From positions 1 to 10,146 of the forward strand of contig JFHB01000401.1 of the NCBI GenBank assembly GCA_000729835.1: DNA of 10,146 nt. Reading direction: 5' to 3'. Each line of letters starts with the position of its first letter. Within the stretch, counting starts at the first letter, position 1. Both the position numbers and the translations under genes were made by a program. This document shows, piece after piece, positions 1 through 8,016 of this stretch. This DNA is from Atkinsonella hypoxylon. Its lineage: Eukaryota > Ascomycota > Sordariomycetes > Hypocreales > Clavicipitaceae. The notes under the pieces were generated by a model, which saw nothing but the letters and a program-made list of their open reading frames with translations, ran no database searches and was not told the origin of the DNA.

Positions 1-276
1 AAGCTAAATGTATTAAAGAGCTAAAGAAAGTGTTAGTAGTAATAAAGCAATATTTCTTTAGTATTAAGTATTGTAAATAAAAATAGGCTAAAAGATATTA
101 ATTAATTAAAAGGAGCAAAAGCTAAAAAGAACTAGTAGAAGCTGCTTATGCACTTACTTACTTACTTAAACTATTTACATGCCTAAGCGATGCACACTCT
201 TATAGAGAAAATCTATATGTAGCATCCCTTGTAAAGCTAATATAAGAACGCAAGGGGGTAACCCCGCTGTAATGCA
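1..276. other. Anonymous left flank, moderately RIP-affected
   Basis: No gene is recognised in this stretch. CpA and TpG are commoner here than in the retrotransposon blocks (GTGTTAG, GCTGCTTATGCAC, TACATGCC, GATGCACAC), so it has been less heavily mutated or had a different starting composition. It contains the short coding-like tract listed separately at 127-243. It ends where the 97-bp inverted-repeat arm begins. Confidence 0.6.
127..243 (+). pseudogene. Short unidentified coding-like tract
   Basis: A stop-free run of 38 codons lies between TAA at 124-126 and TAA at 241-243. It contains residues that read like real protein, for example EAAYALTYLL followed by DAHSYRENLYVASLVKL. The upstream TAA and the closing TAA could both be RIP products of CAA, because readable codons continue on both sides (ERKGVTPL after the closing stop). 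There is no credible start codon. I do not recognise the family, and a run this short can arise by chance. It could be the tail of another decayed mobile-element protein. Confidence 0.15.
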
Positions 277-373
277 CTAGATAACTAAATTTAAACCTCT
301 TTAATGTAAATACTAGTGCACTAGTGAACTAGTTATAGAGCTAACTTAAAGGAGTATAAATTAGACCCTTAGT
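277..373 (+). repeat. 97-bp inverted repeat, left arm
   Basis: This arm is the reverse complement of 2546-2642. Both arms are 97 nt long and differ at 6 positions by my hand alignment (about 94% identity), 5 of them transitions. It contains the perfect 14-bp palindrome ACTAGTGCACTAGT at 312-325, followed by another ACTAGT at 329-334. The two arms flank the 884-2537 gag fragment and its leader. The pair could be terminal inverted repeats of a composite unit of about 2.37 kb, or two opposed LTR fragments of the copia family. The sequence does not decide between these. Confidence 0.88.
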
Positions 374-464
374 GCTTTAACACTAATTAGTAGTTACTTA
401 ACTAAGAGTCTTTAGTATAACTAACTATAGATTAGCTAGATATAGTAAGAAGAGGCGTAATACT

Positions 465-489
465 ACTAGCTAGAATCCTTAGCAGCTAA
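465..489 (+). repeat. Short direct repeat, copy A (pair at 616-639)
   Basis: ACTAGCTAGAATCCTTAGCA continues as GCTAA. The partner at 616-639 lacks one T and carries T in place of C at one position. The spacing is about 150 nt, in the same orientation. Both copies are CTAG-rich, as expected of RIP-converted CCAG/CTGG, so some similarity could be compositional. A 24-of-25 match is nevertheless more than I would expect by chance. Confidence 0.55.
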
Positions 490-615
490 TATAAGCAGTA
501 AAACGTACTAAAGGAAGGGATATCTTTATAATTACTTAGTTACTAAGTTATATTAACTTATAATAACGTTTTAGTTTAACTAATTATTAATATTAAACTC
601 TTAAGGAATTAAATT

Positions 616-639
616 ACTAGCTAGAACCTTAGTAGCTAA
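616..639 (+). repeat. Short direct repeat, copy B (pair at 465-489)
   Basis: Partner of the repeat at 465-489. It sits in the loop of an imperfect inverted repeat (601-615 TTAAGGAATTAAATT against 648-663 AATTTAACTCCCTTAA). Confidence 0.5.
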
Positions 640-883
640 CGCTATAGAATTTAACTCCCTTAACTATCTTAGAACTTAGCTAAAAGCTAGCTAAATCCCT
701 TTATCTTTATACTAATTCTATTACACCTACTTTCTCTTTCTTTACTACTTAATCTTATTTACTATAATAAGCTTATAACTTCTTTAGGTAGATTTATAAG
801 AATCTTAGCAATAACTATAACCTAATAAGCTTTTAGAATAACTTTAAAAGTATTAAAAACTACTATTAATAGACTAGAACTTA

Positions 884-2537
884 ATGTATAAAATTAATCT
901 AGAAACTGTTACTACTACTAATTTAAACAATAGAATTACCTTTACAATTAACCTTTATAAAGATTAAAGATTTAGAGATTAAGAATAATAGAAGAACTTT
1001 AAATTTAACTTCTATAACTAGAATAAAGACCTATTTTAAAAAGCTTCTACTTTAATTATTAAAGCGTTATATAACTTACTATATAAATATAGAGTCTATA
1101 TAGATAGAAGCAGCATCTAAATTGCTAATTCCCTTAAAAAAGTACTATAAAAAGAGAAATAATCTATATAGCTAAAAGAAGAGATTAATAAATAAGTAGC
1201 ATTAAGTAAATTCTACTTAAATCTACACCTAGATGTAGAACCTATATCTATAGTAAAGAAGCCTTAATCTTCTTCCTAGAACCCTTCTCCTATATCTCTA
1301 GCACTCTCTCTATTACTTTTATTAAATATATCTAGTAACTTAATAGGTATATTAATAGAAATACTACCTCCTTCTCTTTCTCTATAGAATATAAGATTCC
1401 TTTTGCTTCTAGTAGTATAATTATTACTTCTCTCTACAATAAATCCTTCTTAGACTAATATAAAGAGAGTCCTTAACCTTATAAAGATCTATAAAGAAAG
1501 CAATAAATATAGCAGCAATATATTCGATTTTATTATACTAAAAGTAGTTATACTTAAAGACCTATACTAATAGCTTAATTTCTTAGAACTAGTAATAATA
1601 AAGGTATTTCTAGTAATACTAATAGGTAAAGTATATAAATTCTACCTTATAATAATTACAATAAGTATAAGGATAAATTATACCTTTAATTAAATAGTTA
1701 AAATTGTTAGATAACACTTTAAGACTTTAAATAATAAGTAATTCTATTGTTAAAGATAAAATAGTATTATATTATATAATATAATTACTAAGAACCCTAA
1801 TAAATCTATACTTAACTGCCTTAATATAATAATCTAGAACCTTTAAGATATCTATAATAGTCTTTTTAACTCTCTTATAAATAATTCTAAACTTATTAAG
1901 TAAACTCTTTAAGCAGTTAAAGGTATCCCTAAATATAGCTAAGCTAAATTTATAACTAATATAACGTTCTAAGAGCTTATTAGTAACCTACAAAAGTTAA
2001 TTAGTATTATAGAAGTATAGAAGAAAGTTAACTAATTTTACGCTAGATTTAACTAACTTAATATTAATAATGTTAAAAGACAGACCACTAGGTTACTCCG
2101 CAAAAGGGAACGCGCTCCACTAATGCAAAGTGCTATTAGCGCCTATATAGTATAGTTTGTTATTATTAATAAATAATAAAGCCCTCTATATAAACTATTA
2201 ATATTAACGTTTAAGAGATCCTAGCTATAGCAGAAGTAAGACCTAAAAATAACGCTGCTTTATTTATAGAAAAGAAGAATATTAGTTAATAAAATATAGC
2301 AAAAAAGAACGTTAAGAAGTACAGTAAAGATAATAGAATAATAAGAAGTATAGAACCTCTCCTTTAGACAGTAAATTTAGAGCCTATCTATAAGCTTATA
2401 AAGAATTAAGTAAGCCTATATAGAATAATAGTTCTAATAATACTTAAGATATAGGTAAGACATTTATTAAAGAATCTAATATAGCTAATAAAGGAAAAGC
2501 CCTTTAGCTAATAATTATATAATTCTTTACTAATACT
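884..2537 (+). pseudogene. Ty1/copia-type gag remnant, copy 1 (truncated, RIP-decayed)
   Basis: This is the decayed capsid (Gag) region of a fungal Ty1/copia retrotransposon. Gag would package the element RNA in cytoplasmic virus-like particles. I place the start at the ATG at 884 because that frame (MYKINLETVTTT) stays aligned with later landmarks in the same frame: LIGKVYKFYL at 1619-1648 and ITKNPNKSILNCLNIII at 1784-1834, which resemble the conserved Gag core of this family. The CCHC zinc knuckle follows at 2256-2312, in the next frame because of the 106-bp insertion at 2072-2177. Its first Cys codon is intact, later positions read Tyr, and one codon is a stop. Many in-frame TAA/TAG are present. 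Homology to copy 2 ends at 2537, before the protease. Only 8 nt separate this break from the inverted-repeat arm at 2546. No functional product is expected. The family is secure because copy 2 continues into a recognisable pol. Confidence 0.88.
2072..2177. mobile_element. 106-bp insertion in gag copy 1, weakly RIP-affected
   Basis: Copy 2 runs straight through this point with its frame intact (NINNKALYID), while copy 1 has 106 extra nucleotides. AATAAT occurs just before the insert (2066-2071) and at its right end (2172-2177), as a 6-nt target-site duplication would. The insert keeps CpA in the CCA context (ACCACT, TCCACT), which is nearly absent from the host element. It also keeps several CpGs (CCGC, ACGCGC, GCGCC). 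The right end is AT-rich with TTATTATTAATAAATAAT character, which could be the tail of a short retroposon. I see no terminal inverted repeats and do not recognise the family. It shifts the gag frame by one. Confidence 0.8.
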
Positions 2538-2545
2538 GTTAGTAG

Positions 2546-2642
2546 ACTAAGGGTCTTATTTATACTCCTTTAAGTTAGCTCTACAACTAGTTCACTAGTG
2601 CATTAGTATTTACATTAAAGAGGTTTAAATTCGATTATCTAG
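2546..2642 (-). repeat. 97-bp inverted repeat, right arm
   Basis: Reverse complement of 277-373 with 6 mismatches in 97 nt. In this arm the central palindrome has changed to ACTAGTGCATTAGT, a C-to-T change at CpA, so this arm shows a RIP-type change that the left arm escaped. It begins 8 nt after the point where gag copy 1 breaks off. Read on the minus strand it could also be the start of a 3' LTR belonging to copy 2, because orientation and order would fit. That is only an inference. Confidence 0.88.
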
Positions 2643-2775
2643 GAGTTATATTTAACTAGCAAAAGAGGCTACATTATATACCCTATTAGATGCCTTATAT
2701 GCCTTAGGCATAGTGTTGTATTAAGGGGGAATTAAGGGGTATTAGCGACCTTAATGTAAGTAGAGACTAATATAC

Positions 2776-2802
2776 AGATGCAACTAATTAGCAGTTGTAT
2801 CT
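2776..2802. other. Imperfect hairpin
   Basis: AGATGCAACT at 2776-2785 faces AGTTGTATCT at 2793-2802. This gives a 10-bp stem with one mismatch and a 7-nt loop. The mismatch is a transition of the RIP kind, so the ancestral stem was probably perfect. A wider pair, AGAGACTA (2762-2769) and TAGTCTCT (2856-2863), encloses it. No function can be assigned. Confidence 0.6.
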
Positions 2803-3750
2803 ACCTATATAGGTGCTAGAATTATATAATAGAGTTATAACAATTTTAACACTAATAGTCTCTCTTTTTATTGTGCTAGTAGAGTAACTCTAATAGTTAT
2901 AGTAATAATAAAATAGATTAAAGGAATAAACAACAATAAAACTAATATTCTTCTACATTAATTTATAGGTCTCTTTACTTAGCCTTCTATCTATATATTA
3001 GCTTTATTGTTATTAATAAAGGATTTAAGAGTCTTATTTAGTGTTACTTTTGTTATTAAATTAGTAATATTATCTTTACTGTTAATCTAATAGATTTCGT
3101 TAATTTTACGCCTTTTATATAATTAATATAGCGCTATAATACTAATTATTAATCTCTTTTCCTTCCCCTACTTCTATTATATTACAGTGCTAATATAGAG
3201 CTAGAGCAGCAGCAGTAGGGGCGCAAAATAGAGCTAGAGGGGCTAGGGAATTACTAATAGCACACTTAGCTGCCTTTTAAACAGCCTTATATTTATAAGC
3301 TAGAACCTACTAAAGTTAGCAATAGGCTACGTCTAGGACTAAGGAGAGGCCTTACTGCTTCTATAACTCTTAGTAAACTTAGCCTAGAAGTTAAGTAACA
3401 CTTAAATTTTATTCTAATAAACTAGGGACTACTTTAGCTACTAGAGCGTTAGTAAAGAAAGCTTAACTTAAAACTAAGGGTACTTATAGAAGTATAATAA
3501 TAACGTTAAAATATACAGCTAAAATATAAACTACTAGTACCTATAACATTAGGTTAAAGCTAGAACTATTATAAAGAAGAGGTAGTACCTACTTTACTAG
3601 TAGCAATACTAAATAGTAGGGTTATAGGTGTAAGAAATATATAGCTAGTAAGGCTAGTTATAGACAGCACTAAGCTAGAACTAGGTTAGTAAAGGCATTA
3701 GTAAGAAGGTAGAGCGCTTACGCTAAGGGCTAGAGCAGTAGAATTTTTAG

Positions 3751-3793
3751 GTATTTTTTTAAAAATTTTAAAAATTTTAATAAAATTTTTTTC
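3751..3793. repeat. A/T homopolymer tract
   Basis: Alternating runs of T and A (seven T, five A, four T, five A, four T, then seven T) with no G or C from about 3754 to 3792. This is low-complexity sequence. It could be a decayed poly(A)-type tail or simply DNA slippage. Confidence 0.75.
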
Positions 3794-4017
3794 TTTAACT
3801 TAAGTTAGTATAAATAAAGGATAAAGATAGAGTAAAGAACCTATAGATGTAGTAAAGGGGTAAAATTATAAAGCTATTTCTATATAATAGAAAAAATTAG
3901 TAAAAAATCAATAAAAAGGGAAGTAATTAGCTTATAGCTGTACAGCGCTACTATATAGAAACTAGCTAGAGGCTTAGCTTAAGGGGATTTAGAAGAGATA
4001 TATAGAAGAGAAAGCTT

Positions 4018-4044
4018 AAAAGAAAAAGAAGAAGAAGAAGGGAA
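4018..4044 (+). repeat. Purine run with GAA repeat
   Basis: 27 consecutive purines, including an uninterrupted GAA/AGA microsatellite core at about 4028-4040. It is low-complexity and non-coding as far as can be seen. Confidence 0.85.
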
Positions 4045-4428
4045 TATAAACCTAGAGAAGCTCCTTTTACTTATAGTTATAGCTAGCTTACTCTAGTAGG
4101 TAAGGTTAAACCTAGCCTATAATTTATAGGTAGGTAGAGACTAGTACAGCACTAAACTATAACTCTAAAGACTTATAGTATATACGCTTTAGCTTACTTA
4201 TAGAGAGGCTCTAACTTACTCCCTACTTAATGCAGTAGTTCTAAAGGCATAAGTAAATTAAGCTTATTAGCACTAGATTGCAACTAGCTTAAGCGTTCTT
4301 ACTTCTACTTAACTTAACTAGTTAGTAATATATATAACTATATAGCAGCTAATAGTAAGTAAGGCAATAGTAAGAGCTATAGAGCAGCGCTAGAGCGCTA
4401 CTAGTGTAGTAAAGCTAAAGGCTCTTTA

Positions 4429-4499
4429 CTTTCTCTCTCTTCTCTCTCTCCCTCCCTTCTTTACTACTTAAGTATATATATAGGTGTATATATATATAT
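4429..4499 (+). repeat. Pyrimidine run and TA microsatellite
   Basis: 34 consecutive pyrimidines at 4429-4462, mostly CT repeats. They are followed within 10 nt by TA dinucleotide repeats at 4473-4499, interrupted by TAGGTG. CT-rich tracts followed by TA-rich stretches occur in fungal promoters and LTRs, so this could be the promoter part of an unidentified LTR. No paired copy is present in the window to test that. Confidence 0.75.
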
Positions 4500-4702
4500 C
4501 TAGCAACGCTACTGTAGCTGTTAGCCTAGTGCAGTAAAGCACTTACTGTTTATAATAAGGACCTTACTAGAGCTACTTAGGCCCTATAGCAGCATTCGTT
4601 ATAGAAGTACTAGGGTTTTCCTCCTTACTATAGGGTTTTTCTACAGTAGATTAGTTATTAAGCAGGGGTTCTAGCTCTTTAGCATAATTTAATAATAATA
4701 AT

Positions 4703-5060
4703 AATCTCTTTTCCTTTATTATACTAAGCTTTATAAGGCATTTATATAATAAGAATAAATCTATACAAACTACTAGTGGAATTAGCAGTATCTATAGCTG
4801 CTTTATTACTATATTTAACGTAGTGCTAATAGCATACAATATATCTACGCTTTACACTATACTATATAGTTCTAATGTAAGCGCGCTCCTTATAACTCTT
4901 TTGCTTTTAATAAAGCTATATATAATAATATTACCTTTTATTACAAATTTAGCGTTCTCTTTATAAGCTTCTTTATTGCCTAGAATAATTATATATTCTA
5001 TCTAGAAGCTTAAATCTTTATTATTTATAAAGGATTTATTAATAAATATATATAATTTAG
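4703..5060 (-). pseudogene. RNase H remnant of copy 2, 3'-truncated
   Basis: PLVVCIDLFLLYKCLIKL at 4726-4779 matches the third catalytic segment of copia RNase H and still carries its Asp. The first catalytic segment reads IFINKSFINNKD, with Asn at 5038-5040 where the family has Asp. The Glu segment (ALTLELYS) keeps its Glu. After KEKRL at about 4703 the similarity stops abruptly. The last 40 or so residues of the domain, including the family NPAD-type motif, are not found. The element was therefore broken here by insertion, deletion or recombination with the 2643-4702 block. Confidence 0.88.
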
Positions 5061-5099
5061 CAGAGGGAAGGTCTATTAGGATGTATTATAATCTATAGG

Positions 5100-6370
5100 T
5101 TTAGTTGTTAATCTGCTATTAAAGCATCTTATTTAGTTACTTAATATTGTTAATTGTAATATTTTGCTGTTATATAGTAATAGAAAGATTAAATACAGCT
5201 TCTAGTTAATAGATTGTAGCAATATATATACTGTAAGCTTATTGCTTAATGTACTATTATTTTATTAAATCTATATTAATACTAGTAGTATTAATAGGCT
5301 AAATTCTTTTACTTTAACCTTTCTAGTAAAGGGTTAAAGTGCTGTTATTAGATTTAGTTAATATATATCTATTAAAAATTAGTAGTATTTCTGCTGTTAA
5401 GCTCTACTTTAGCTTTACAGTAAAATTAGCTTTCTATAGTTTAAATTCCTTATAGTTAAAGAAGGTTCTATTGCTTAGTTCTAGTGTATTATTAGTCTAT
5501 ATTCTAATAAGTCTAAAGCAGTTATTATTATTTAATATTAGTAAGTAGGGGTTATATATTAACGTAACTATACTTAAATTATTACAGTAGTAGTAGAAGT
5601 ATATAGACTACTAATATATACCTACTTTAGTGATTCTATATAAAGGCTTAATTACTTCTATTACTGTATTATAAAGATATAGGTATTTAATTTAGTTAGG
5701 AAGTTATACAATAATAGATCTATTTAAATTAGTGTTAGATTGCACATAAGCCTATATAATATTGTAGATCTATAGAACAATATTGCGTTCTTAGAGGGAT
5801 AGAGCTAATACTATAATTAGACGTTAGCTAGCTTATTAGATCGTTAGGGATTACGTTAAAATCAACAATTTATTGTTGTTATTATATCCTTAGATAACTA
5901 GTCTTAACTTCTTATATAGCAATATAGTTCCTTTTCCTTTAACTTCTTAAACTATATAAGATTTAAAGATATAGCTGTTATATACAGTAGGGTTAAATTT
6001 AACGAATTAGAAGATATCTTTAGCTAGTAATACATTAATTTTAGCTTAGTTAAATGCTTTAAATAGAGCACCTTTTGCTATAATCTTATTGTTTTTCCTT
6101 AGTTAAATAACTAGATTATAGTTTACTATTTCTTTTATAGAAAGGAAAATTTTATTGCTAAATTTATACAGCAATATATAAGTAGAATTAATACTACTAC
6201 TAGGGTTAGGATTATAAGGACTACTAGCAGTTAGGCTAAAAACAGTAATATATCTATTTAGTTTATTATTAAAAGTAGAGAAATTTTATATAGAATTAAT
6301 TAGAATAGAAAGAGGATTCTTTCTTAGTCTTTTAGGGCCTTTTTTCTATATTAAATTTAGGTTAATTAGT
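5100..6370 (-). pseudogene. Reverse transcriptase remnant of copy 2
   Basis: The RT region of a fungal copia element is read from RLVI-stop-GYNNNNK at 5869-5904 (family form RLVIQ-YND), KPLYRI at 5632-5649 (family KPLYGI) and TNNTLEL at about 5476-5496. The last of these is the metal-binding motif, which is Thr-Asp-Asp-Thr in this family. Both Asp codons have become AAT (5488-5493), removing polymerase activity. Stops are scattered through the domain but the frame is continuous with integrase and RNase H. The start near 6370 follows a Ser/Asn/Lys-rich linker after the integrase. Confidence 0.9.
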
Positions 6371-6499
6371 TATTTTGCCTTTAGGGGTCTTTCTCTTTTC
6401 TTTAGTAGAATAGAATTGCTTTTAAGTAGAGATTCTATATTGCTTTTATTAGATATAATATTAGAAACAGCAGAATAATTATTAGATTTATTATTATTA

Positions 6500-7500
6500 T
6501 AGTAGTAGGGTTTTACAATAGTTATATAAAGATAAATAGAGCTATAAGGCATTTATATAGTGCATCCCTTGCTATTTATAGCAAGCAGCTTATAGGGACC
6601 TTACTAGCTTTCTTTTTTACGCTATATATATACTTCTAACTGTAGAGATAGTAAATATATAGGTATTGTATTTAGACTGTTGTAAGAGGTAAAAGCATTA
6701 TAAATTTAAGTTTATACTAAGCACTTTTAGGCTTTATTAGTAGCTTTACGTAGAATTAAAGCTTATTATATTACAGAAAGGCTTAAAGGTAAATTATCTA
6801 TTATATAGAGATAGGCACTAAAGACTAGTAATATAGGTATAAGACTATTAGGTCCAGCAGAATTATTAATAGCTTTAACAACTATTTAAAGCTTTTAATC
6901 CTTTATAATACTAGTATTAGTGCCTAATTTATTACTAATAATATTGTAAGCTCTTTATAATAGGCTATAGTACTATTTAATTTTACTAATGCTATTATAG
7001 GCTTTAATAGGAACTTTATTAACATTAATAAATAACATTTATATATAATAGTAGAATTTAGTAGATATAAAGTTCTTTCTAGTATTATAAACTATCTAGT
7101 TAAGAGGACCTAGATAGGTATTAATTTAGTATTCTTTTAATGCATTTTAGATATTTTATACTTTCTGCTTTTAGGGTTCTAAAAAGTAAGCTACTTAAAA
7201 TAAGGTTGCAGAATTAATAACGTAAAGAATAGAGCTACTGTTTAGGTATATAATATTAATAAGGATTTTATAGTTAAAGTTATAGTTATCTTTTAGTATA
7301 AATTAGAATTAACTAGGTAATTTACTGTTAAGTTAGCAGTAGTAGTAGACTTATATAATTCTATTAATAGCGTTATTATTACTAATATCTTTACCTATAT
7401 ATTGTAGAATCTTTATTAATTATTGTATAGAGAGATATTTAAATTAATAATAAAGCTAATAGATTTACTTTTTTAATAAGAAGAATGTAGCTACTTCTGT
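6500..7500 (-). pseudogene. Integrase remnant of copy 2
   Basis: Two stretches identify it. INNSAGPNSLIPILLVF at 6820-6870 matches a conserved stretch of fungal copia integrases. ITIVKPYY at 6502-6525 matches the C-terminal end of the integrase (family form close to STVVKPYY). Upstream, SISKIK followed by a stop (6973-6990) corresponds to the family SIGKVER motif carrying the third acidic residue of the DDE triad. The Glu codon at 6976-6978 now reads AAA (Lys), and the next codon is TAG. I could not place the N-terminal zinc-binding residues or the two Asp. The boundaries are approximate. Confidence 0.85.
6568..6585. other. Small perfect hairpin inside copy 2
   Basis: CTTGCTA at 6568-6574 faces TAGCAAG at 6579-6585 across a 4-nt loop. 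It lies within the coding frame of the copy 2 integrase C-terminus, so it is probably incidental. Confidence 0.5.
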
Positions 7501-7549
7501 AGCTTCTAGAGTCTACTATAGATATCTCTATTTCTAGATAATAGGAACC

Positions 7550-7860
7550 TTTTAATTGCCTTAAATTAGTATATTTTTAAGGTTATTAAGTTTTATATAC
7601 ATCTTATCTATATTATTAATGCTATATAGAAATAGAGTGCTTATATTAATTATATAGAATATAATTAAGCTAAAGACTATTAAAACTATAATAAAGCTTA
7701 TTAAAGTTACTAATGTTACGCTAAATATAATTATATAGTGTTAATTAGATAGATTTATCTTTAATAAAGGCATTTTCTTTACTAGTGCTTATACTTAGTT
7801 AATTCTAGCTGTTAATACACTTACTACTTTAGTGTTAAGTAAGATACCTTTAAATATCTT
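7550..7860 (-). pseudogene. Retropepsin-type protease remnant of copy 2
   Basis: KIFKGILLNTKVVSVLTAR at 7804-7860 matches the active-site region of copia proteases, in which a hydrophobic pair is followed by Asp-Thr-Gly. Here the triad reads Asn-Thr-Lys (codons 7828-7836): GAC to AAC, and GGA/GGG to AAA. The catalytic Asp is therefore gone and self-processing of the polyprotein would be impossible. The downstream limit of the domain is approximate, because the rest is too mutated to place individual residues. Confidence 0.8.
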
Positions 7861-8016
7861 ACTAGAGTAATGTTCTTTTAATATATAGGCTAATAAATAT
7901 AATAAGAGGTCTATAGGATTTAATTAATCTTCTGTAAATAGGTCTTTCTTATATAGAGTATACTAATAGGCTTCTTCCTTAAGGTTCTAGAAGATAGCTC
8001 TATTATCTATAGTTGT

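Larger units (their letters stand above)
374..883 (+). other. Gene-less leader upstream of gag copy 1
   Basis: About 510 nt without a recognisable gene lie between the inverted-repeat arm and the gag start at 884. If copy 1 keeps its own 5' end, this stretch should contain its untranslated leader and perhaps part of its LTR. Two structures are visible. One is a near-identical direct repeat of about 25 nt at 465-489 and 616-639 (ACTAGCTAGAAtCCTTAGcAGCTAA type). The other is an imperfect inverted repeat, 601-615 against 648-663, surrounding the second repeat copy. From about 660 the strand is pyrimidine-rich. I see no primer-binding site that I can defend. Confidence 0.5.
2643..4702. other. Unidentified repeat-like block, no recognisable gene
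   Basis: About 2 kb between the inverted-repeat arm and the broken RNase H end of copy 2. I could not recognise a protein on either strand in the parts I translated. From about 3150 to 4600 the composition differs from the retrotransposon: more purine runs on the plus strand, and many GCA/AGC triplets and AGCGCT/GCGC sites. It holds a 27-nt purine run, a 34-nt pyrimidine run, a TA repeat, an A/T homopolymer stretch and a hairpin. Stretches with LTR-like edges are seen at about 2714-2852 (TGTTGTA to TTAACA) and about 4404-4517 (TGTAG to CTACTGTA), but neither has a paired copy. It may be one or more nested, heavily mutated elements. Confidence 0.5.

Noticed and set aside
884..2537. CpG-methylation decay as the cause of the mutations
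   Set aside because: CpG sites such as AACGTT and ACGCT persist while CpA and TpG are depleted, which fits RIP and not CpG deamination.
2762..2863. Possible MITE with 8-bp ends AGAGACTA and TAGTCTCT
   Set aside because: The ends are short, there is no target-site duplication and there is no second copy in the window.
4611..4640. Two TAGGGTTTT stretches resembling telomeric repeat
   Set aside because: Only two imperfect units 20 nt apart, with no tandem TTAGGG array. Chance or local duplication is more likely.
6370..6552. 60-codon minus-strand open frame starting MPYSSIYLYITIVKPYY
   Set aside because: It is a stop-free piece of the copy 2 polyprotein (integrase C-terminus and linker) in the same frame as the neighbouring domains. 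The ATG is internal.
4555..6607. Shared ATAaGGACCTTACTAG-type 16-mer at 4555-4570 and 6592-6607
   Set aside because: 15 of 16 match but the flanks do not align at all. In sequence of such low complexity this is weak evidence of a repeat family.
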